The translations under genes and the position numbers were made by a program. This document shows positions 37,342 to 48,700 of a stretch of 64,000 nt of DNA, piece by piece (position 1 is the stretch's first letter; the number at the start of each line of letters is the position of its first letter). The stretch comes from Limnoperna fortunei (taxonomy: Eukaryota > Mollusca > Bivalvia > Mytilida > Modiolidae): NCBI GenBank assembly GCA_944474755.1, contig OX104112.1:53766774-53830773 (forward strand). Reading direction: 5' to 3'. The notes under the pieces are model-generated. The model worked only from the letters and a program-made list of their open reading frames with translations. It did no database searches and was not told where the DNA came from.

Positions 37342-37613
37342 AGATTATTTACGTTTCTTTAAACGAGATGCGTTTTCTCGTCCATATCTCATCGAAGGGC
37401 GACAGCCCTGAGATGAGATGACGAGAAAATGCATCGAGTTTCATAAAACGTTAAATAATCTGTTTATCTCTGTTTTGTAACATTGTGACGTCACAGTGTT
37501 TACTCAACGAAGTCTTGACAGCGAGCTGAGATGGGCCATCTCACGCTAGTAGAGTGAGATGGAATACTATCGCACACAAAGATCAAAGAAAAATACTGCA
37601 AAATAGCGATAAT
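37342..37613 (-). mobile_element. hairpin MITE, copy 2
   Basis: Inverted copy of 28231-28491. It is followed at 37618-37662 by a further partial arm ('ttatttacgttttttt', 'gagatgcattttctcg'), so the terminal sequence occurs three times here. Confidence 0.8.
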
Positions 37614-37801
37614 TATAGGTTATTTACGTTTTTTTAAACGAGATGCATTTTCTCGTTAATATGTCTTCGAAAATGTATTGTATTGGGCCGAGTGCCAAGA
37701 AGTCTAAATTGTTCAACTAAATAACCAGGTTTTATAGTAACCCAATACCAAAAGTTATAAACACAAAAATTATTTTCCAATAATATAATAATTACTCTTA
37801 C

Positions 37802-37884
37802 CTGACCAGTTCACAATATAAACATTGAATCTTCATGTGATGATAAACCATTATCTGTCTTGAAACAATTTTGATATTCTCAAT
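37802..37884 (-). CDS. exon-like repeat, copy 3 (open)
   Basis: 83 bp with a polypyrimidine tract plus 'tttatag|attg' acceptor and a 'gtcag|gtaaga' donor. Frame 1 is fully open (IENIKIVSRQIMVYHH, then MKIQCLYCELV). Function unknown. It may be the upstream exon of the minus-strand gene in this element. Confidence 0.4.
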
Positions 37885-38700
37885 CTATAAAGAAAAAAGA
37901 AAAAAATGTAAAATTCTAACTTAAATGAGAAACCAAATTTAATAAATAGTTTGTGAATAATTAGTTACAGAACTTTTCAATGTGATGAAATTTTACCTAT
38001 TGCTTGTTGAATTATACACAAATCTACATTAAAATGTTAAATAACGCACTGAACTAAATCAAGTATTTAAAGAATCTTTCAAAGACAGAAATGGCCCAAT
38101 TTCGTTAAACAAGAAGTAGGTGAGTGACAAACATGAAATCGAATCCCATGTTATGGGAGGCCATGTTGATGCTGCACACCAAATTTCAATAGAATGTGTT
38201 TAGTAGTTGCTGATAAAACTGTTACTAAAATTGTTTCGCAGCCCACCCGACATTAACCATATTATAACCTGGTTTAGCCAAAAGATAAGTTATACAAAAA
38301 AGGAAATGAGACAGGTGTCAAGATAATTAGTGATATTTGTTATTAGTGCAATTGTTAATAGTAGCTTTGTATTTATATCTGTTATAATCTGCAGGCATGG
38401 AAACTTTTTTACCCACATGCAAATTTTTGCTGTTAGTCTTTTTTTTTATAGCAAAAACTGAATTTTTGGTAATTTTTAGAAGCAAAACTTTTTTTTCAAC
38501 ATATCAGTCTTTAAAAAAGATAAATATAGACCAGTTACAATTTTATAAGATACTAAATTTTGCCTTACTCCTATACCTGCATGCGCAATTATCAAGTTTG
38601 CAGACACATTCGCATCTTAACATCCGTAAATTTCGAACCATGCCATCTGTTATGTATGCCAATAATTTAAAACAAACATAAATTAAGAAAAATATTAATA

Positions 38701-39088
38701 CAGACTTGCCTACCCCTTTCAGGCAAAAATAGTAAGACACTCCCCCCAAAAATAGTAATTTGAGGTGAAAACTAGTAATGCTTATATTGAGTGTTCAAAA
38801 GCTTGTTATATATTGTAGATACTGCAAATGTTTGTTGTCTTTAATTTTAAACGAATTCTAACCAAATGTACACATCAATTCAAGGAGTTGACTTCTTATT
38901 TTGAACAGGAAGCGGAAATGGCAGTGTAAAGATAATACACAGAGTCAAACAGAAAATAACGAAACAAAAATAAAAAAAAAATCAGGATTTTTGAAAAATC
39001 GTAAGGAGTATAGTAAAAATTGTAATGGCGTAATATGGCCTTAAAAATCGGGAGCCTTACGGCAAAATCGTACGGGTAGGCAAGTCTG
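38701..39088. mobile_element. hAT-like MITE
   Basis: The ends are 'cagacttgcctaccc' and 'gggtaggcaagtctg', exact inverted repeats, with near-identical flanking 'ttaatac' sequence on both sides when shifted by one base. Non-coding, 388 bp. Confidence 0.75.
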
Positions 39089-39844
39089 TTAATACTATCT
39101 CATTTCTTATTCAATTCAACAAAGTTACTTCTTTGTTAGAGAAAACACACATACAAAAATACATGTGATGCAAGAAATGAACAACACAGACTAAATTGGA
39201 ACTTTTTAAAACATCACAGTGCTTTACAAAAATTTATGGAAGTTAACTTTTAAAAAATGAGAACAAATAAGCATGCATCTTAATAGAAGTGAACGAGATA
39301 TTACTTCATTATTTAAAACAAAAGGGGTTGGGGAATAATGTACAGAATGTCTTTCAGTTTATGTTTTATAGGCTTTTCTATGCTTTAAACTGATTACCAA
39401 AAAGTCCAAATTATTGCCTAATTATGTTACTAGGTACCAAAGTTGAAAGCTTAGTTTTATTCTTACATATATACCTTCCGACCTACTATGATACTAGTGT
39501 TTTATATCCATAAATAGTGCAATTCAGATGTGTTATTGATTGTTTGTTTGGTACATTTTGTAAACATTTCTTCTGCTTTGTTTATTTTTTCTTTACATAA
39601 AAGGTAGATTTTATTTGGAACCAGTTGACAATTTATTTTAAATCAATAATATATAATTGACATGATATCTACTCAAGTAAACAGTGATTTCATTCTATTA
39701 TTATTAACATTTGGATTTGAAATGGATTTTGAAGAATATCACACTCTTATTCATTATTGAAAGAAAAAGAAATATCCTGATGATATATCGGAAAATAAAG
39801 AAAGACTTTTTGCCCGATAAAAGTAGTTTGTCAGTGCCAGAAGT

Positions 39845-40162
39845 TTTGATGTTGATCTTGAGGAAACAGATATGTTATCCAGCTCAAATAGAACTCATGA
39901 AAGTCAACCAAAGTGTACATGTAACAAACACAAATATTGTCCATCTAGTATATATATAGACTGCAGTTCATTCTCCATCAAAGACTCGATCTGGTTCACG
40001 AACTTCGATATCCAAATAGGAAGAGATGCGCTTACAAGGGATGTGGACTACCCCCCCCCCCGGCCCCCAAAACAAGTTTGCGGGGGTATAATACATGAAG
40101 AAATCAACAGTCTTCTTAAATGCGGAAATGTATTCTTTTCCTCTGTTTATGCACTGGATTAA
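39845..40162 (+). CDS. unrecognised plus-strand ORF near right end of element
   Basis: Open frame with a short Cys/His cluster (KCTCNKHKYCPS) and an acidic lead (VDLEETDMLSSSN), ending after a poly-C run. A 40-bp piece ('gactcgatct...acgaacttcga') recurs at 40518-40550 in another small frame with clustered Cys (CRLFCHNKHCFC). No domain is recognised; it could be exon remnants or chance. Confidence 0.25.
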   Translation, partial: FDVDLEETDMLSSSNRTHESQPKCTCNKHKYCPSSIYIDCSSFSIKDSIWFTNFDIQIGRDALTRDVDYPPPRPPKQVCGGIIHEEINSLLKCGNVFFSSVYALD

Positions 40163-40968
40163 AAAGTAATTTAAGTTTGGAAAAAATGGAACATATGATA
40201 AAACAAGTGGAACAGTGTCTCTGTTTTTTTAGAAAAAAGGAGGAGGGCCTATATTAATGAAAGGTACATGTATGTCCAGCTTTAATTGAGTTGTTTTTGT
40301 GGATAGCAGATGTGTATGGGTGTTGTTATTCGTCTGACGTTTACCTGGGCAAAATCAAACAAGGCCAAAATTTTCTTTTAAAGTTATGATATCCACTCGA
40401 GATAATATAAACACAGCCTACACAGATTTGGCAACATAATATAATATTCCTGTATTTCTTACCTTCACAATGCACAATGAAAAACAGTTTCTACAATCTA
40501 TTTTAATTAGTATTATTGACTCGATCTCTTCCACGAACTTCGAAATCCCCGAATTTGAGACATACGACTATAATTGCAGACTGTTTTGCCATAACAAACA
40601 TTGTTTTTGCTTACGGAAAGCTTTATGTCGTTTGAATAACATAGAAAACTATTAAAAGAAATAATTTGGCATCTTGCAGTAACTATATTGAAGCTTTACA
40701 TTACATATTACGTCTATAGTCTGTAAAAATACCTTTTGTGCAGACGAAATGTTGCCGCCATATTAGAGATAAAATGGTGGGCGCTACCGGTCCTTTGTGG
40801 ATGGAGCATGCGTAATCACGCTAAGGCCGAGAACCAGTCTAACCGTAAACCAGAACAGAATACTTAATATCGTTAGAAGTAAGGACAAGGGTACCAGGAG
40901 TGACGTCACTATTTACAAATAAAGCTTTGCTTTATTCGTAGGGTCGTATTTGTATAGTTGAAGCGGTA

Positions 40969-41012
40969 GTTGCAGAATAAAATAGATTATAATAATAGTT
41001 GACAACGAATAG
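40969..41012 (-). repeat. right 44-bp terminal inverted repeat
   Basis: Perfect reverse complement of 28511-28554. The sequence just inside (40843-40909, 'ccgtaaaccagaacagaata' and 'gggtaccaggagtgacgtca') also occurs at 41879-41942, fused to left-end sequence. Confidence 0.75.
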
Positions 41013-41146
41013 AATGGGTGCAGGTCAAAACGCCCCATTGTCAAAACGCCCCCATTTTCCAAAACGCCCCCACCATACATATAAGGGTAAACACAAAAAT
41101 AACCGATATGGTATTAGTGAACTATCAATAAATCTTTTGGGGTTCG

Positions 41147-41192
41147 TGCGTCACTGACGAGTCTTGATTAGACGAAACGCGCGTCTGGCGTA
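41147..41192 (+). ncRNA. type I hammerhead ribozyme
   Basis: All parts are present in order. Stem I strand tgcgtca (41147-41153) is followed by core ctgacga (41154-41160). Stem II is a small hairpin gtct-tgatt-agac (41161-41173), then core gaaa (41174-41177). Stem III is minimal, cgc paired with gcg (41178-41183), followed by tc with cleavage expected after C41185. The second stem I strand, tggcgta (41186-41192), pairs with the first over 7 bp including two G-U pairs. Such ribozymes are known from mussel retrozyme-like and Penelope-like repeats. This appears to be a single copy, with sequence after it ('cttggtatctttgatgac') that I also associate with that repeat class. Confidence 0.85.
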
Positions 41193-41437
41193 GTAAATTC
41201 TATTAACTTGGTATCTTTGATGACAAACTTCTATTAAAATATAATCATCATCAACAAATTTAAATTTAAATAAAGCATGCAAATAACTGTTATTAGCTTT
41301 TACGTTATGAGATATATATATAAGCTGTTTCCAAATTCTTTTGTGATATACTTTGTATTGTCATACGTTACATGTATATACAATTGCAAGATTACAAATA
41401 AAATATGTTAAAACTAAATTTAAATATTCTGTTTTAG

Positions 41438-41570
41438 ATCATTAGCTGATGACACTGTACCAAACCTGGAACCTGAAGATGACCTCCTTGCGTTCACCAT
41501 AGTAGAGACTGGTACCCAGAAGGGAAAAAGAAAACTCGTTGACAGTCACAGGTTTACGTACAATGTAAAG
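41438..41570 (+). pseudogene. orphan FLYWCH zinc-finger exon
   Basis: The exon has acceptor 'ctgttttag|at' (AG 41436-41437) and donor 'taaag|gtatat' (GT 41571-41572), 133 bp, open in one frame: SLADDTVPNLEPEDDLLAFT, then VETGTQKGKRKLVDSHRFTY and NVK. The 'F-x-I-V-E...GKRKLVDSxxFTYN' pattern is the first half of a FLYWCH finger, a DNA-binding fold often attached to Mutator-type transposases and used in regulators. The second half (WxC...C...HxH) is not found downstream within several kb, so it is an isolated exon or remnant. Confidence 0.6.
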
Positions 41571-41733
41571 GTATATATAACAAAATATAAAAAAAACGAT
41601 TGAAAAAATATGATTGATTGACGTCCAGAAAGCAATTTGATTTCAGCGATATAGAATATATTGTAATATTTCTTACCTGTTTTGCGGCGCGTACAAACAA
41701 ACTTTATATTTTCTGACAATGTACGAATATTGT

Positions 41734-41942
41734 TTTTATTCTGCAACCAGAAAATTCATTTAATACTGAAGGAAAACATGAAAAAGTGTACTTTTAGTTG
41801 ATTTTTACTTGAAATTTTCGGCGCGTATTCTAGTGATAGCCTGACGTCACAAACAAATATCGTATTCGACAACAAGCCGTAAACCAGAACAGAATACTAA
41901 ATATCGCTAGAAGTATAGACAAGGGTACCAGGAGTGACGTCA
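41734..41942 (+). mobile_element. short deletion derivative of the 28.5-41.0 kb element
   Basis: 41734-41885 matches the left end (28541-28694) at about 85 percent. 41879-41942 matches the right end (40843-40909) at about 90 percent. The two are joined at 'ccgtaaac'. It lies within a roughly 280-bp tandem duplication, whose boundary sequence 'ttctgacaatgtac' occurs at about 41711 and again at about 41995. Confidence 0.6.
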
Positions 41943-42012
41943 GAGCCTCGCATTTCTACCTGTTTCTAAGGCTCGTACAAATAAACTGTATATTTTCTGA
42001 CAATGTACAAAT

Positions 42013-42014
<2 letters not shown>

Positions 42015-42091
<77 letters not shown>

Positions 42092-42330
42092 CCTATTACT
42101 GCAATATAATCTATTTTCTATTAAATCTCTATATAGATATCTCTTATATCTACAATATCTTCTATTGTCTTTTATTAGAATCTATTCTATCATCTATTAT
42201 TTCAATCTGTTTTATTGTCTAGCATCAAAATCATTTCTATTGTCTATTATAAAAATGTATTCTATTGTTTATTATGACAATCTTTTCTATCTATACAATC
42301 TATTCTTTTGTCTATTATGACAAGTTTTTT
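42015..42330. repeat. (TA)n microsatellite followed by 'tctattattacaatctatt' minisatellite
   Basis: (TA)n runs from about 42017 to 42089, then units like those at 27990 continue to about 42330. A (TAA)n tract is at 42687-42735. The 105- and 88-codon frames here are repeat artefacts. Confidence 0.9.
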
Positions 42331-42682
42331 GTATTAAAAGTCCAGATGAATTTTCAAATACTTCTATTGATTTCATAAAAAATGCTTTAAGAGGCTGTCT
42401 TATTGTAACATGTATTGTATTCAGCTGTAAATACGTTCACCAAGTTATTACATATTGCATTTTTAAGATTCATTTAACATGTATAAGCTATAATTAAAAC
42501 CCCTCAAATTTTTACGCAATTAAAATCTACATAGATTTTTTCCAAGGGTAACTCACTCGCTTACAATGGAATGGAATTTTAATTTTTTTTCTCAAGAGCA
42601 ATAGAACAAAAACATAAGTAAAACAGATGAGTGATTTGCATGAACTTAATATTTGAGTATTTTTAGAATTAATTATAAAAAC

Positions 42683-42735
<53 letters not shown>

Positions 42736-43266
42736 TCTTTAATTTAAAGAGGGTTAAACAGTTAGTGTTATAACTAATCTTCCCTGAGGCCATTGTGCAT
42801 AAAACAATTACAAAGCAATCTTATTAAAAGTTTACAATTCAATGTGAAAAAGACAGTATAAAAGTGTAAGTATACAGTACAATTTAAATCATATAAATCA
42901 CACATCACTAAAAATTCTACTTTGAGTCAGATATTTTTTGTAAATGTTGATCCTGAAAACACAAACACAAATTGTAAAATTCAGCTTTAATGTTTCTTAA
43001 TGCATATGGGTTATTTTTAGAGAGGTATCTGAATTTTTGTGTTAAATATTTCATCAATTGCAGGTGTGTCTAGAGGCAGGCACTACTAACTCCTCTGGAG
43101 CACCTGATGGCACAAATGGTTTTATTGGGCTCATGTTACTTCTTGTTTTTTGTTTTTTTGGTTTATGTTTAGTGTTGTATATATTTGTCTAAATCTGGAT
43201 TTGTAATTGTTCCTTGTTTTTCGGATCGTGTTCTTCTGTCGGGTTTCCTTGCTATTTTTCTTGCAG

Positions 43267-43365
43267 CATACTGAATACTACAGACTATGATAATGAGTTG
43301 AAAGAAGAAATGTTTTGTAGACATGAAGATGAAAATGTTTTTAAACTACCTTTAACCAAATAATA
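43267..43365 (+). CDS. possible terminal exon
   Basis: A good acceptor ('tatttttcttgcag|cata') precedes a frame ILNTTDYDNELKEEMFCRHE then DENVFKLPLTK and TAA. Composition looks coding, but there is no domain and no matched upstream exon; the phase does not fit the FLYWCH exon at 41438. The rest of 42740-44090 shows no gene. Confidence 0.2.
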
Positions 43366-44095
43366 GTTAATTTGTAATGTGTTTATTTGAATCGCACAAC
43401 ATGACGCCATTCCATGTTTTATAATGTGCCTTTCAATGGTTATGATTAAACTTGAAAAGTGTTTTTTTTTGGTTGTTTTTTAATAATAAACATTAAATAA
43501 TAAAATGATAAAAAATTGACAATAACATTGAAATTAGAATTTTGAAAAAAAATTATGAAATTCAAAGTACTATGTCCCTTTTAATTTCTGTTGAAAAACA
43601 TTTATTGCAATGTTTCCATAAGCAAATTCAGCAACTGGCTTTATTGGAGAGAACAACACAACTGTATATTTATTAGTTGAATTTCTACATTTCTTTATGC
43701 ACCCTCCAAATTGTGTCTTCCTTTACCTGAAAGATATATGCAATAAACACGTATTTTTGTGAGGAAATGCTACAAGTTTAGTCAAAATATCTGTTTTTTG
43801 TCCTGTACACAATACATGCTAATACAATAAAAAATATGATGCTCAAAAGAACTACCTCATATCCTTCTAAAAACACAAAATGAGCAGCTCTTTTATCTTT
43901 GACAGCAAATATCTTTGAAGGCTGATTTCCCCTTTGATTGTAGTTTAATTTTTCTTATAAATAAGTTGAATTCTGGAGATTCTGACATGCTAAAAGATAT
44001 TAAGGTATGCATTGCATTTATTTTTAGCAATTGATTCAACTAAAAGGTAGACATATTATAATTATGCATCCTGTAATAATCTTAGTTATATACTT

Positions 44096-44272
44096 ATAGG
44101 ATAATTAATTGGGCGGAGTGAATATCCAAAATATGATCACGAGTGCCGCATAACGCATCTGAATAAACGAGTGCGCGGAACTTGTTCTGCGCACGAGTAT
44201 AGTCTGATGCTTTATGCGGCACGAGTGATCATATTTTGGATATTCACGATGCCCAATTGATTATCCTATTTA
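44096..44272. mobile_element. near-perfect 85-bp-arm hairpin MITE
   Basis: Arms 44096-44182 and 44185-44272 are complementary over 'aggataat', 'gtgaatatccaaaatatgat' and 'gtgccgcataa'. The centre reads 'gagtgcgcggaac' against 'gttctgcgcacgag', close to the 12-mer of the 17.7-kb array. Non-coding. Region 44275-45260 holds no gene. Confidence 0.85.
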
Positions 44273-45760
44273 TTATATAGATCAAAATTGTTTTCGTAAT
44301 ATTTTAATGCTTAATCCTAAATTTTATGAACGGCGGATGAATATCTGTATAGTACAAAACTGCAATTTTGGCGGGAAAAAACCCGAGAGTGAAAATAAAC
44401 GATAATTTTCACATGTGATTTACCGTGATTTCTGTTACTCGGAAAATTCGATATTTCATCTCTATCTATATAATAATTGTCTATCTGTGACAAATTTAGT
44501 CTCCTTGATATATAAGATAAGGTACGCTTGTTTCAGCTGTTAATTCAGTAGGAAAACTGGCCATTTTTGTCAATTAAGACATTAAAATAAGTGAAATCAA
44601 TAAATCATATTCAATTTAAATTTAACTTCTACCTTAAATTAGTTTTGTATTTCTGTTTAAATACTTACCCCAAGTAAGGATGAGATGATGAGTCAGACCC
44701 TGCTCTTTGTTTCCTTTAAAGCAATTCTCTACCACATCTGGCCATGACATATCTTTTGCCCGAATATGTTTTTTTTTGTGTGCAGAAGTCTGTATTTCTT
44801 AAAATTTCTGAAGATAAAAATATTAATTATATGTTGCATTTTACAAAAACAATTATAATGACAGTACATTTAGTTATATATATATACAAGTATAGTTATA
44901 CAAAACTTACCAAAAGAAGCATATTTTATTGCTAAGTATAAACTTTCATTAAACCGATAGTAAAAGTAGAGCTGATGTACGTTTATGGTGTCGCGTCACC
45001 ATAGTCGCTACGTTTAACTATTAACGATGTTCATATACTGTCTGAAAAGTAATGAGGCTAAAAGAACTTACAGTGAATTATGTTATTCTCTTAAATTGTG
45101 TGTTTTTCGTTATAAATTAATTTATTAATTAAATTTCTAATATATTAATTTATACAGATATACTTTTAGACTTTTATATCCCAACAGACATGAGAGATAA
45201 AAAGAGCTTAAATGTACAACATATCCCCAAAATCAAGCCAATTTTTATACGGGATTTCTATCAAAAACACAATTAATGAATGCCTCTTTTTTGCATATCT
45301 GTCTCCATCCCTGGCTTCTGGCAGTTTACAATTTAAAACCCCATAATTGCCATTGGATTAGGTGTGCAAAGCTTCATGCCAAATTAAGCACTCTTCATTG
45401 AGCCCAATAGCACAGTTTTTTCTAAATTTTCTGGCTATATTTTTGAAAAAAAAATCCTCCATTTTTAAATCCTACAACTTTTTTTCCATAGAAATGGGTA
45501 TTTATTCTGTCAACAAAAAGAGGGGGAGCAATAGGAGATGCCTATTAGGAAATCACATAGAAAAGTAATAATTTTAAACCAAATTTAAAAAAAAGACCAT
45601 AAAAAACAATAAAACTGTTAAATTCTTATACATTTCTTGTATTTCTATTGTTTTTCATTAAACATGACAAAAATTTGTCTTTGGTGCCATTGCAGAGTGA
45701 AAAATTTAACTTTCTTTACTCATCTCATTCTGTCCTAGGAACAAAAACACAATTAATTAA

Positions 45761-48700
45761 CACTTTCGCACCGAATGTATCCTTTAGGAAACACAATGCG
45801 CAGGGCGAATGTATCTTTAAAGATACACGGTGCGCAGGGCGAATGTATACTTAAGGATACATGAAACTCGTGGTTTGATTATGCCTGTTTTGAAGCCAAA
45901 ATAAAGCACATAGATTGCTTTAAACATTTTATAATTGTTACGGCTGTGTTAATCGTAATAAAAATAATTTATTTTCGTTGTTATTATAAAATTTACCGCT
46001 GTAAAAATCACTTTACACTAATTTTAGAACCGGAAATGTGAAAATCGGGTCATGTGGTGATCAAAATGGCGACTAAAAAAAATGTTGTTTGAAAGACGCC
46101 GATTAAGGCGTGATTTTTGATTAAATCAGACCGTAATTAACTATGCAGATCAAAATTAAATAGTCTACATGCTTTTACTCGATTAGTTTACTCTAATTTG
46201 GCTCCAGAATAATGTATTTGGCATACTAGTAGTTGTTCGTCTCCATTGGCACTACCGGCGAACAAAAATGTTGCAAATGACGAGGATTTCGATGGATATT
46301 TACACATCACAATTGAGAAATAATCAGCGAAAAGCTAATAGCGTTAAGGAAAATCTTTGTCTGGTTTTGAATGATGAAAGTGATTCTCGGATTGTGTAAT
46401 ATTAAAAAAAGAGGGTCTCGAAACTGAGCGTTCGGCCGGCGAGGGAAGCGGTTCACGGATTGTTGAGAAAACAATAAATTGTTTTATTAATACTATTAGG
46501 TTTGACCCAAACATTTACATCAACGGCTAATACTGGTACATATAAAACATCAGTGTGAACCACAAAGAAACACATAATAGTTTTTAATTTATGAAAGAAA
46601 AACCTATAAATTAAACAGTTTTTTCAGAAACAGACCACGAATTATAAGTCAGAGATCTACTGTGTCATATGTTTGTGTGTGAACCATTAAACTTATAACT
46701 TTTGTTTAAAAATAGCCATTTTTAGGGAAAAAATTTTCAACAAACTGACATCTAGACCAATTTCAGAATGCAAATCAATCCTCATCAAAACAAAACACCT
46801 TGGCACAGACTCTTTGAGATTATTTATTGATCCCATCCTACAGTCTAGCTGCTTTTCAGTAGGAACTTAATATACTAATATTTATATATATAGTGTTCAT
46901 AGTTTCAGATATAAAACCTGCAAGAAAATTGTACTAGTCAACAGATCCCTATGTGCAAACTTTTATACTTCCAAACCAGTATGAACAGTTCACAAAAATC
47001 TTGAATTATCTCCATTCTTCTCATAAACCCCAAATGGTGATACAATTATGACCTTCTATATTAAATAAAACCTGTAGCTGACCATATATTGTTAAATGTA
47101 ATAACTTTTGTTATACCTGAAAAGAATTGTTGATGAGTGGATGATTCGCTCTATTGGGACAAAAATATATATTATCAATATATTCCTCTAAAACCAAACA
47201 AATGGATGTAAAAATATGACTGTTTTTGAATTTACTATTAGTTATGTTCAGCACAAAGCTTTTATCCAGGCCAGACTGTAAATAGTTTGTCATCCTCTGT
47301 TGTCAAGCATTATTTGCAATAGGGATAAAGTTATAGTGGTCAGGTAATCACGAGTCCTAGATTATTTATATATAACATGAATTGTTACTGTACAAATGGA
47401 CATCTGGGAGAACTTGGGTATAGTAGGTTGTATGTCTGTAATGTAAAGCATGGCCTATGTATTGACATGTGCAAACCTTCAGCTATTTTCCAGTAATATG
47501 CAGTTCTTGCAGTTATGTAAGAAAAGTATTATAGTATCAGCTGTACAGAGTGGCCCAAAAATGTCTGCATTTTGTTGACTATACATGTCTATAAATATGT
47601 TGGTGATCATAAAATCTTTTAATGTCGAAGGTTATTTAATCAGAAATGACTTTTGATTGCCCCAAAGCCTGTTGTTAAATACATTGCAAAAAAGAGAATG
47701 CAATATCTACATGTACATGTAGTATAACATCTATCTAAAAATTAAAAACACATGGAAATAGTTTTAAAATAATGTAGATTTATATAGGTAATAGGTTATA
47801 CTCCTTACTTAGGTTGTATATTGCCATTCTAAATCCTTGTCAATTGCAACTTTTCTCTGATTTAATGTGCTATTGTTAAAGGACTTGTGGTTATATAACA
47901 CCTGATTCTCCAAGAGAGACCATCACTTACCACAGTTGAAATCTTATCCATGGTTAATTTGAAATAAAAACCCCAATTTTTGTTGTCAGGAAAACATCAT
48001 ATTTCTGTTTGCCGAAATGCTTTACTTGTTTCCATAGTCTGATAAACTGTGTCGATTGTATAAATTCTTTTTGATTTGGTTGTTACTTGCTTGAAGTTAA
48101 TACCTTCAAATTCAATAGAGTTTTGTTTTTTTTTTAATTTAAATTGAATACTAGTATGACCATTAAAAAATTGAGAAAGGCTATTCAAATTATGAATATC
48201 AATTAATAGTGAAATGCAAAACTGTCAGGTGTATCAAAATTTGGGCATCACACCCTTGACACTTAGTTGTGTTAATAACTCTTTTGCTGTTTTACACCCA
48301 TGTGGGTCTTACAATATAAATTTAAAGAACAATGTTGAGGTTAATTTCAATTTTCCTTTTTTGTTTTTATCTGGCTATAATAAAATAATGTAGAATAAAC
48401 AAATACAAATTTATAAATAATTAAAAAAAAATAATAAAATAAACTGTTGTGATTACATTTATTATGACAACAAAATTACCTTCAATCACAGGTGAAATAA
48501 AACAAATGTTTCATATTCCAGTACTTCGATTCAGTACTTGGTGGCCATGATGACTCTTATAATTTATTACATTACAAATTGGGCTTTACAAAGTATATGA
48601 TAGACTTTATTGACCTGACTTGTTATTTGTGAAACTTTATCACATTTTTATCCTGCCTTTATTCCATATATACATGTTGATTAATACTTATAAAGTCCAT

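Noticed and set aside
42003..42320. Frame starting with Tyr-Ile repeats
   Set aside because: Artefact of (TA)n and the adjoining minisatellite.
42527..42793. Poly-Leu membrane-like frame
   Set aside because: Produced by a (TAA)n tract read on the other strand.
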